Of a stretch of DNA of 7,575 nt, positions 1-5,837 are shown in pieces. This stretch comes from JABMMZ01 sp040403495 (GTDB lineage: Bacteria > Bacteroidota > Bacteroidia > NS11-12g > UBA955): assembly GCA_040403495.1 (NCBI GenBank), contig JBBAKM010000050.1, forward strand, positions 1 through 7,575. The letters run 5' to 3'. The notes beneath the pieces are model-generated. The model saw only the letters and a program-made list of their open reading frames with translations. It was not told the origin of the DNA and searched no databases. The translations under genes and the position numbers were made by a program. Position 1 is the first letter of the stretch. Each line of letters starts with the position of its first letter.

Positions 1-252
1 CCCATAAAACCACGAATCCCGCAATACTGCGGGAGCAGCGAAGCTAAAGTAGGAAAGAAACTTGAAGTAAATGTTGATTTTGTTGCAGAACCGAATATTA
101 TTGAATTGAATTTAATTAACCAAGAAGAGCGTTTCCTAAAAGCTGTCGTGAAGAGATGTCTCCTTTGTCGACATGACAGCAGTCCCGATAGCTATCGGGA
201 AATAGTTTTAAAAATCTACAATCTAAAATCCTTAAGTTCTATTAATATCTAA
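1..252 (+). CDS. Possible C-terminal fragment of an upstream gene, read through repeats
   Basis: Frame 1 is open from the left edge to a TAA at 250-252, giving 83 codons with no internal stop, while the other two plus frames stop within the first 50 bases. There is no ATG in frame, so any start lies outside the window. The middle part (about codons 16-48, containing KKLEVNVDFVAEP and IIELNLINQEERFLK) has the alternating hydrophobic pattern and AT-rich codon use of a real protein, perhaps a beta-rich C-terminal domain. The flanking codons are encoded by inverted repeats at 17-34, 142-180 and 183-200, and the residues there (KRCLLCRHDSSPDSYRE) do not look like conserved protein. I do not recognise the family. 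It could be the genuine end of a gene extended by repeat insertion, a decayed gene, or chance. It converges on the GH3 gene, whose stop is 20 bases away. Confidence 0.4.
   Translation, partial: PIKPRIPQYCGSSEAKVGKKLEVNVDFVAEPNIIELNLINQEERFLKAVVKRCLLCRHDSSPDSYREIVLKIYNLKSLSSINI
17..34. repeat. 18-base palindromic hairpin, TCCCG-N8-CGGGA type
   Basis: TCCCGCAATACTGCGGGA has seven-base arms (17-23 and 28-34) around a four-base loop. It is GC-rich compared with its surroundings and has no T-run on either side, so it is not an obvious intrinsic terminator. It shares its outer arms and exact length with the palindromes at 183-200 and 7284-7301. It lies inside the open frame 1-252 and is read there as part of IPQYCGS. 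It may be a copy of a dispersed intergenic repeat; copy number cannot be judged from the window. Confidence 0.6.
142..180. repeat. Imperfect inverted repeat, probable dispersed element
   Basis: GCTGTCGTG (142-150) faces CATGACAGC (172-180). The nine-base arms pair with a single G-T wobble. Between them are a smaller inverted repeat, GAGATGTCTC (153-162), and the palindrome GTCGAC (167-172), which overlaps the right arm. The minus-strand reading (ATGTCGACAAAGGAGACATC) resembles a style of intergenic repeat I associate with Bacteroidota genomes, but that is from memory and unverified. On the minus strand the outer stem is followed by only four T residues, so it could be a weak terminator for the GH3 gene ending 93 bases earlier. 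It is separated from the next palindrome by only two bases, suggesting one composite element of about 60 bases (142-200). Confidence 0.5.
183..200. repeat. Perfect 18-base palindrome, TCCCG-N8-CGGGA type
   Basis: TCCCGATAGCTATCGGGA is self-complementary over its full length (183-191 with 192-200). It abuts the inverted repeat at 142-180 and lies 72 bases beyond the stop of the GH3 gene, in the convergent gap, though also within the open frame 1-252. It has no adjacent T-run in either direction, so it does not look like a standard intrinsic terminator. It could be a dispersed repeat, a transcript-end stabilising hairpin (it would fold identically on both strands), or a dimeric protein site. 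The first is my preferred reading. Confidence 0.6.
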
Positions 253-272
253 AGAGTAAAACCCAAATAGAA

Positions 273-3125
273 TTATAATCCAATCGATTTATATAAAATA
301 TCGTGGATTTTGATGCGGTAATTTCCGTTTATTAGTTCCTTGTTTTCCTCATCAGGGCAAATGCGATTGCTTAAAAACACAAATACCAAATTGTATTTAG
401 GGTCGGCCCAAGCGCATGTACCTGTAAAGCCCGTATGGCCAAATGTCAATGGACTGCCAAAAATACTTGCAGGGCTGGTATTGCCACTAAAATCGGGTTT
501 GTCAAATCCCAATCCACGACGGCTGTCTCCTCTTTGATAGGCAGTAAACCTTTGTATTGTTGATGATTTAATGTATTCTTTGCCTTTGTATGTGCCACCA
601 TCATTAATCATTAGCATCAATTGTGCTAAGTCTTGGGCATTCGAGAAAACTCCCGCATGTCCACTAACTCCTCCCAACATTGCTGCACCTGGGTCGTGAA
701 CATAGCCGCAAATTTCTTGTTGCCTAAACAATCGGTCCATTTGTGTAGGTGCAATGTTGTTGCGATCATGTGTTTTCCATGGATTATATCCCATGCTATT
801 CAGTTGCATCGGTTTGTAAAAATGTGTTGAAACATACTCGTCTAATGCTTGTCCTGTAATATTTTCAACGACTAATTGCATCAACATTAATCCCAAATCA
901 CTGTAGCGATAAACTCTTGATTCAAGTGGTGAAGTAAAAATTCTTTTGTAAAGTGTGTCTTTGTTTGCTTTGAGCATAAAGAAATTATCAGCTACTTTTA
1001 TGCAATAGGCTGAATCTTCTTTAGCACAATAAATACTATCAATAAATGGCAAGGTCTCTTTGTAAAATGGAATCCACGCTTTTAGACCCGCTCGGTGTTG
1101 AAGCACTTCGCTGATTACAAGTGAACCTTTGTTTGTCCCTATGGCTTGTGGCACATAGTCACCTATGGTTTTGTTTAAATCCAAGCGCCCTTCGTCAAAA
1201 AGTTTCATAACAGCCAATGTAGTTGATGCTATTTTAGTAATAGAGGCAATGTCGTATATGGTCTGTTCGTTTACTCTTGTAGATTTGTCATAATTGAGAT
1301 GTCCAAATGATTTGTTGTAAATAACTTGTCCATCTTTAAGCGCAATAATTCGACACCCCGGAGCTCCTTTTTTGTCAATTAATTGAGAAACAATAGGGTC
1401 TATGTCCTTTAATATGGTAGAATCCACCCCTAAAGCATTGGCTTTGTAGTTTTTGGTTGTAGGTAGATTTATTGTTGGGGTTTGTGGGGTAATAAAAACA
1501 GGTAAAGTTCCAACAGGTTTGATGGTGCCATATAGAACATCTGCACTTGCTTTCTGAAAATAACTTAAGTCTTCGTAGGCATTAATTAAGGTTATATTCT
1601 TGTTGAATTTTGCCAATACATAAGGGTTTGCAAAATTCACAACGATTAATTTCTTTTTGTTGGCCAATTGGTTGATAAATTGAATATCGGTGTTTTCAAA
1701 ACCTGCCGTTTGTTGATTCCATACTTTGGGTTGGTGCAAACTAATAATAACCTGTTTGTATTCGCTAAGGCTTATGATGGCTTGGTTTTGTTTGCTAAGC
1801 GGACTGCCTTTAGCCAAACGAATGACTTTAACATTATCGTGTTTTTTGAGGTAATCGCTCCACATGGATTGGTCTAAATCACCGATAGTCACAAGGGCAG
1901 TTTTCTCATTTTTGTTAATGGGAATTAAGTTTTTACTGTCGGAATATAAAGTAACTGTTTGGTTGGCTATTGATTGAATAAGGGTTTCATTTTCTTTGCC
2001 TTGCAAATCTATCATCAACGAATCAAGGTCGATTGGGGCGTAGTGGTTTAGTCCTGCGAATTCTTTCCATTTTAGTATTTTTCTGACCCTGTGGTTCAAT
2101 TCATCTTCGGAAATTTGCCCATTTAAAATAGCAGATTTTATGAGTTCAAATGCCAAGGGGACATTTTCGCTAAAAAGTAAAACATCATTGCCTGCCAAAA
2201 AAGCTTCAAGGTCAACATAGCCTGGGGCAAAGTGTTTGGCGACGCCTTTCATATTCAGCGCATCTGTAAAAACAAGACCTTCAAACTTCATGGTTTGTTT
2301 CAATAAAGTATCAATAACAAATTTAGAAAGAGAAGTCGAGCGGTTTGGTCTGTTGTCCAAAGCGGGATATTGAAGGTGTGCAACCATGATGGAGGCTACG
2401 CCATTTTTTATTAATTTTTTAAATGGATAAAGTTCTAAAGTGTCAAGCTCTGCTAATGTTTTATTTACAACAGGCAAGTCCTTGTGAGAATCAATAGAAA
2501 CGTCACCGTGGCCAGGAAAATGTTTGGCACAAGAGAGAACACCTTCGCTGAGCATTCCATTGCTGTAGGCTGTTCCAAACTTTGCCACTTTTTCTTTTTT
2601 ATCACCAAAGGCTCTGAAACCAATAATGGGATTGTTTGGATTATTGTTAATGTCAATATCTGGGGCAAAGTTGATATGAATACCTAAGCGTTTACATTGT
2701 TTTGCCAAGGCAGAACCGTATTGAAAAACCAGAGAATCATTTGGTAAAGCCCCTAAAGTGATGGCATACGGGAACTTTTGAGTGTTTTGCAAACGCATAG
2801 AAAGTCCCCATTCCCCGTCAATTCCAATCATTAGAGGCGTGTTTGAAAGAGATTGGTAGTAATTGGTTAAATACGCTTGTTTAAGAGGGTTGTTTTGAAA
2901 AAAAATCAATCCTCCGATGTGGTATTTTAAAATCAACTCTTCTATTTGTGCGGTGTGATTTGCTTCTTTGTTTGAATAGGCTGCCACCATAAATAACTGA
3001 CCGATTTTTTCATCGATTGTCATTTTTTTCAATTGATGGTCATACCAAAAATCGGCATCTTGTGCATTGCTTTTGAGGGCACAAAACAAGAGAGAGGCAA
3101 AAAGAAGAAGTCTAGAAATTGTCAA
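273..3125 (-). CDS. Secreted GH3 beta-N-acetylhexosaminidase-like / serine hydrolase fusion
   Basis: A 950-residue two-enzyme protein. Residues 1-21 form a signal peptide (hydrophobic LLLFASLLFCAL, likely cleavage after SNA); there is no clear lipobox. Residues about 30-360 are a glycoside hydrolase family 3 barrel of the NagZ type: GID at 101-103, KHFPGHGD at 201-208, the Asp-Ser-His acid/base motif at 212-214, and TDALNMKG with likely nucleophile Asp288. Residues about 385-550 fit the second alpha/beta domain of two-domain NagZ enzymes. Residues about 565-950 are a beta-lactamase/class C-like serine hydrolase: SITK with Ser628 and Lys631, YSD at 741-743 in place of YxN, GYVHDPGA at 807-814, and HTG at 897-899. 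Family knowledge points to cleavage of N-acetylglucosaminides, plausibly muropeptides, with a peptidase or esterase partner domain; the substrate is inferred. All key catalytic residues of both halves are present. The start is TTG at 3123-3125: the first ATG (Met35) would remove the signal peptide, and upstream the frame reaches a stop after five codons. The gene lies 15 bases after the enoyl-CoA hydratase gene and is probably co-transcribed with it. Confidence 0.93.
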   Translation of the reverse strand: MTISRLLLFASLLFCALKSNAQDADFWYDHQLKKMTIDEKIGQLFMVAAYSNKEANHTAQIEELILKYHIGGLIFFQNNPLKQAYLTNYYQSLSNTPLMIGIDGEWGLSMRLQNTQKFPYAITLGALPNDSLVFQYGSALAKQCKRLGIHINFAPDIDINNNPNNPIIGFRAFGDKKEKVAKFGTAYSNGMLSEGVLSCAKHFPGHGDVSIDSHKDLPVVNKTLAELDTLELYPFKKLIKNGVASIMVAHLQYPALDNRPNRSTSLSKFVIDTLLKQTMKFEGLVFTDALNMKGVAKHFAPGYVDLEAFLAGNDVLLFSENVPLAFELIKSAILNGQISEDELNHRVRKILKWKEFAGLNHYAPIDLDSLMIDLQGKENETLIQSIANQTVTLYSDSKNLIPINKNEKTALVTIGDLDQSMWSDYLKKHDNVKVIRLAKGSPLSKQNQAIISLSEYKQVIISLHQPKVWNQQTAGFENTDIQFINQLANKKKLIVVNFANPYVLAKFNKNITLINAYEDLSYFQKASADVLYGTIKPVGTLPVFITPQTPTINLPTTKNYKANALGVDSTILKDIDPIVSQLIDKKGAPGCRIIALKDGQVIYNKSFGHLNYDKSTRVNEQTIYDIASITKIASTTLAVMKLFDEGRLDLNKTIGDYVPQAIGTNKGSLVISEVLQHRAGLKAWIPFYKETLPFIDSIYCAKEDSAYCIKVADNFFMLKANKDTLYKRIFTSPLESRVYRYSDLGLMLMQLVVENITGQALDEYVSTHFYKPMQLNSMGYNPWKTHDRNNIAPTQMDRLFRQQEICGYVHDPGAAMLGGVSGHAGVFSNAQDLAQLMLMINDGGTYKGKEYIKSSTIQRFTAYQRGDSRRGLGFDKPDFSGNTSPASIFGSPLTFGHTGFTGTCAWADPKYNLVFVFLSNRICPDEENKELINGNYRIKIHDILYKSIGL

Positions 3126-3140
3126 TTTGTAAATAAAGGC

Positions 3141-3908
3141 TTAAAAGTTTGGTTTACGTTTGTTTAAGAAAGCATCAGTACCTTCCTTAAAATCATTGGT
3201 ACCAAAAGCGTGCCCAAATTCATTAATTTCAGTTTCAAAACCATTTTTAGAATGATCGAAATGGTCATTTACACATCTTATAACCTTTGCAATAGCCATA
3301 GGAGATTTTGTTTTTAGTTTGTTTAAAATTTCAAAACATCTAGGCAGTAAATCTTCGATAGGCACTACATCATTTACCAAACGGTATTCTAATGCTTCAT
3401 TGGCAGAAATAGCATCGGCACTTAATAAAAGTTCCATTGCTTTGCCCTTGCCTACCAATTGTATTAATCTTTGAGTGCCACCGTAACCCGGAGGAACTCC
3501 AAGGTTAACCTCAGGCTGACCGAATTTAGCATTTTCAGAGGCAATTCTAAGGTGACAAGCCATAGCAAGTTCGCAACCACCACCCAAAGCGAAACCATTA
3601 ACGGCAGCAATAACAGGTTTGCTAGATTGTTCAATTGTATTCATTACAGCATGGCCATCGGCAGACATTTTACGACCTTGTTCTTCGTTGAAGTTGACAA
3701 ATTCTGAGATATCAGCACCAGCAGCAAAGGCTTTAGAACCACTACCTGTAATGATTATACCTTTAATATCTATGTCGTTTTGTGCCGCAGACACAGCTTG
3801 TTTTATTTCTTGTAAAGTTTCAATATTCAAAGCATTGAGTTTACTTTCTCTGTTGATAGTAATAGTTTGTATGTGATGTTCAGTAACGGTTAGTATATTG
3901 TTGTACAT
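3141..3908 (-). CDS. Enoyl-CoA hydratase/isomerase family protein
   Basis: A 255-residue cytoplasmic crotonase-fold protein of normal family length. It carries the first oxyanion-hole segment AFAAGADISEF (60-70) and the second in NGFALGGGCELA (104-115), followed by FGQPEVNLGVPPGYGGTQRL (129-148). The two glutamates used for water addition in true hydratases are both present, Glu113 and Glu133, with the same 20-residue spacing as in rat mitochondrial hydratase. The C-terminal trimerisation helices end in FLNKRKPNF. This supports hydration of trans-2-enoyl-CoA to 3-hydroxyacyl-CoA in fatty-acid or amino-acid breakdown, or in the butyryl/crotonyl-CoA route. Chain length cannot be told, and no other beta-oxidation gene is present. 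The start is ATG at 3906-3908, seven bases after a promoter-like box. It is the first gene of a two-gene unit with the GH3 fusion; the pairing has no obvious metabolic logic and may only be positional. Confidence 0.93.
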   Translation of the reverse strand: MYNNILTVTEHHIQTITINRESKLNALNIETLQEIKQAVSAAQNDIDIKGIIITGSGSKAFAAGADISEFVNFNEEQGRKMSADGHAVMNTIEQSSKPVIAAVNGFALGGGCELAMACHLRIASENAKFGQPEVNLGVPPGYGGTQRLIQLVGKGKAMELLLSADAISANEALEYRLVNDVVPIEDLLPRCFEILNKLKTKSPMAIAKVIRCVNDHFDHSKNGFETEINEFGHAFGTNDFKEGTDAFLNKRKPNF

Positions 3909-3911
3909 AGT

Positions 3912-3943
3912 GTTGCAAATTTAAGTTAAAAACTGTAATGTTG
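3912..3943 (+). promoter_or_regulatory. Promoter-like element for the thioredoxin-like/LysE pair
   Basis: GTTG at 3912-3915 and TAATGTTG at 3936-3943 lie 20 bases apart. They resemble the Bacteroidota pair TTTG (-33) and TAnnTTTG (-7), each with one mismatch. The -7 box ends ten bases before the ATG at 3954, predicting a leader of only a few bases. The element overlaps the promoter for the leftward unit, so the two directions may compete or be co-regulated. Confidence 0.4.
3916..3923 (-). promoter_or_regulatory. Promoter-like -7 box for the enoyl-CoA hydratase/GH3 unit
   Basis: The minus strand reads TAAATTTG, an exact match to the Bacteroidota -7 consensus TAnnTTTG. The expected TTTG near -33 is not evident; a run of T at 3945-3950 occupies about that place. 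The box ends seven bases before the ATG at 3908, so the transcript would have a very short leader or nearly none. It overlaps the -33 to -7 spacer of the divergent promoter for the thioredoxin-like gene. Confidence 0.5.
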
Positions 3944-3953
3944 TAAAAAACTC

Positions 3954-5126
3954 ATGAATAAACTGCGATTTTATCTATTTCTACTTCATTTTTTCAGTCT
4001 GTCTTTGGTATTACAATCTCAATCTGTGAAGTCAATTGTTAAAAATATTAAGAAAACACAAAAATCATACAAGGCTTATGAATTAAAATATGAGTCGAAT
4101 TTTAAGTTTTTTGACCATAGTGATACCGATTTTTATTATGTTCATCAAAAAGCCAAGCATACACTAGGTGCAATGGATTTAGGGTGGGAATTGAAAACGA
4201 ATTCAAAAGATACTATTTTAAATGCCTACGATGGCAATCAAATAGTTTACAAATCTAATTATGCGAATGTCTATTATTTGTCAACGTTGAAAGAGTCATT
4301 GAAGCAATTTAGCTATCAAAAAAACAACTTAACCTACATTCCTATTCGTTATAAAATTAATGCCAAGGAGTTTGAATTGGCAGGTATAAGTGATCAATAT
4401 TATATTTTAAAGGAAACAGATTCTTCAAAGGATGAAACTTTAGATATTGCCTCAACGATGTTGACGATTTTACATGTCAACAAACAAACCTATTTTATTG
4501 ATACCTTTCAACAATGGTTTTGGATGACAGGGCAGGTTCAATACAATAAATTGGTTTTAAAGTCGATACAAAGTCTGAACAAAACAGAAGTTAGTAAATT
4601 GGAAAAAGAGGTAGATTCCCTTAAACGTCACTTAAAAACTTATGTCAATGGAGATTCTTTGTGGAAAGCGAACCGAAAAGATGAAAAGAAATTGATAGAA
4701 AAAGGAGATAGTTTGCCTTTGTTTAAAGCCAAAGTTTATGCAAGCAATGATTCTTTCTTTTTCTCTGTTCCTAAGGATTCTATTGTGGTCTTGGATTTCT
4801 TTTACACTTCGTGTGGTCCATGTATTGCCGCCATTCCTCACCTTAAGGAAATAGACAGTTTGTATAAAAACAAAGGTGTTGCTGTAATGGGGATTAACCC
4901 CATGAAAAATGATCATCCCAAATTAGAACGGTTTGTCAAATACCACCGTATCAATTACCCGATTTTATTGGTAGAAAATGAAGTTGCTCGCCAACAGTTT
5001 GGTGTTTCGGCTTATCCCACATTGCTCATTATCAAAAACAACCAAGTTGTATTTCAACAAGAAGGTTTTTCAAAAGAATTAAAAGACGTCATTATTAAAG
5101 AACTCAATCAACACATTAAGAATTAA
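3954..5126 (+). CDS. Secreted thioredoxin-fold (TlpA-type) protein with uncharacterised N-terminal domain
   Basis: A 390-residue exported protein. Residues 1-22 are a signal peptide (MNKLRFYLFLL, then a hydrophobic stretch) with a likely cut near LQS/QS and no lipobox. Residues about 25-200 form a domain I cannot assign by motif; its short alternating strands (YELKYESNFKFF, ILNAYDGNQIVYKS) suggest a beta-rich, possibly LolA-like, fold, which is inference. Residues about 204-255 are charged and helical (KLEKEVDSLKRHLK), a likely linker or short coiled coil. Residues about 255-390 are a thioredoxin/TlpA-like domain: VVLDFFYTSCGPC with active-site Cys287 and Cys290, and the cis-proline loop SAYPT with Pro355. 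Such proteins usually reduce or exchange disulfides in the periplasm, for example in cytochrome c maturation or stress defence; the partner is unknown here. The ATG start is directly followed by a good signal peptide. The LysE-type gene begins two bases after the stop, so the two are almost certainly co-transcribed. Confidence 0.88.
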   Translation: MNKLRFYLFLLHFFSLSLVLQSQSVKSIVKNIKKTQKSYKAYELKYESNFKFFDHSDTDFYYVHQKAKHTLGAMDLGWELKTNSKDTILNAYDGNQIVYKSNYANVYYLSTLKESLKQFSYQKNNLTYIPIRYKINAKEFELAGISDQYYILKETDSSKDETLDIASTMLTILHVNKQTYFIDTFQQWFWMTGQVQYNKLVLKSIQSLNKTEVSKLEKEVDSLKRHLKTYVNGDSLWKANRKDEKKLIEKGDSLPLFKAKVYASNDSFFFSVPKDSIVVLDFFYTSCGPCIAAIPHLKEIDSLYKNKGVAVMGINPMKNDHPKLERFVKYHRINYPILLVENEVARQQFGVSAYPTLLIIKNNQVVFQQEGFSKELKDVIIKELNQHIKN

Positions 5127-5128
5127 AT

Positions 5129-5767
5129 ATGTATTTTTCACCCATTTTTCATGGCCTTTGGCAAGGATTTTTCATCAGTATTTTATTGTTTGGTCCAGCT
5201 TTTTTCAAGTTAATACACACCAGTATTCAAGATGGATTTAAGAAAGGTGTTTTTTTAGCTTCGGGTGTCTTTTTCAGTGATTTGTTGATTGCAATGCTTT
5301 GTGTATTTGGGGTTGCGGATTTTATGCAAGAACCTGCCTTCCAGAAACTATACAGTTTGATTGGAGGAGTGTTACTCGTGATGATGGGCGTTAAGTCGGT
5401 AAGACATCAATACAAGGCATTTTTGAAATCTTATTCAGAAAGAGTGCCACCAAGTAAAAATATTTTTAATGGATTTTGGTTGAATTTAATCAATCCTTTT
5501 ACCTTGATATTGTGGTTAAATGTATTGGGGTCCATAAGCTTGAAATATGCTGGAGAGGTAGAATATAAGACATTATTAACCGTTAATTTAATAACTATCT
5601 TGTTGGTATTGTTTTTAATGGATGTTTTAAAAGTGTTTTTATCACATTTGATTGGCAAGAAGTTAAATTCTAGAATATTTTTCACCATAAATAAGTATTT
5701 TGGGATTTTATTGGTCCTAATTGGTGCAGGATTTTTGGCGAGATTTATCACATTGGTGATTAAATAA
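5129..5767 (+). CDS. LysE-type inner-membrane exporter (translocator)
   Basis: A 212-residue, very hydrophobic protein of normal LysE/RhtB length with about six membrane segments. The conserved N-terminal signature is visible as GFFISILLFGPAFFKLI (13-29) followed by a polar loop TSIQDGFKKG and then GVFFSDLL (46-53). The second family hallmark, GFWLNLINPFTLILWL (115-130), opens the second half. Charged cytoplasmic loops lie at about 90-112. Family members export amino acids or related small molecules using the proton gradient; the substrate cannot be deduced. The start ATG is two bases after the TAA of the thioredoxin-like gene, so translation is probably coupled. There is only one cysteine (Cys58), so despite its neighbour it cannot act as a CcdA/DsbD-type electron carrier with a cysteine pair. 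The next gene starts 70 bases later and may have its own promoter. Confidence 0.85.
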   Translation: MYFSPIFHGLWQGFFISILLFGPAFFKLIHTSIQDGFKKGVFLASGVFFSDLLIAMLCVFGVADFMQEPAFQKLYSLIGGVLLVMMGVKSVRHQYKAFLKSYSERVPPSKNIFNGFWLNLINPFTLILWLNVLGSISLKYAGEVEYKTLLTVNLITILLVLFLMDVLKVFLSHLIGKKLNSRIFFTINKYFGILLVLIGAGFLARFITLVIK

Positions 5768-5811
5768 GTAGCCTTATTAAAAGATTTTTTTAAAATATCA
5801 TAATTAATGAA

Positions 5812-5819
5812 TATTATTG
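5812..5819 (+). promoter_or_regulatory. Possible -7 box for the peptide transporter gene
   Basis: TATTATTG matches TAnnTTTG at seven of eight positions. A T-run at 5785-5791 stands roughly where the -33 element would be, but no TTTG is present. The box ends 18 bases before the ATG at 5838, and the leader is A-rich (AAATAAAAAAAGAT), a common pre-start composition in this phylum. The whole 70-base gap is so AT-rich that chance matches are likely. Confidence 0.25.
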
Positions 5820-5837
5820 CCCTAAATAAAAAAAGAT

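Noticed and set aside
340..830. Plus-strand open frames of about 65 codons within the GH3/serine-hydrolase gene
   Set aside because: They are antisense to a clear full-length gene with intact catalytic motifs and have no protein-family features.
273..3125. Antibiotic-resistance beta-lactamase
   Set aside because: The beta-lactamase-fold half has YSD and HTG motifs and is fused to a glycosidase, which fits the broad serine-hydrolase group better than a dedicated drug-resistance enzyme.
5129..5767. CcdA/DsbD-type electron carrier for the thioredoxin-like protein
   Set aside because: Only one cysteine (Cys58) is present, so no cysteine pair can shuttle electrons; the LysE signatures fit better.
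5776..5796. Terminator between the LysE-type and peptide transporter genes (TTAAAA...TTTTAA)
   Set aside because: The only possible stem is all A-T and very weak, so the T-rich stretch is better seen as AT-rich spacer.
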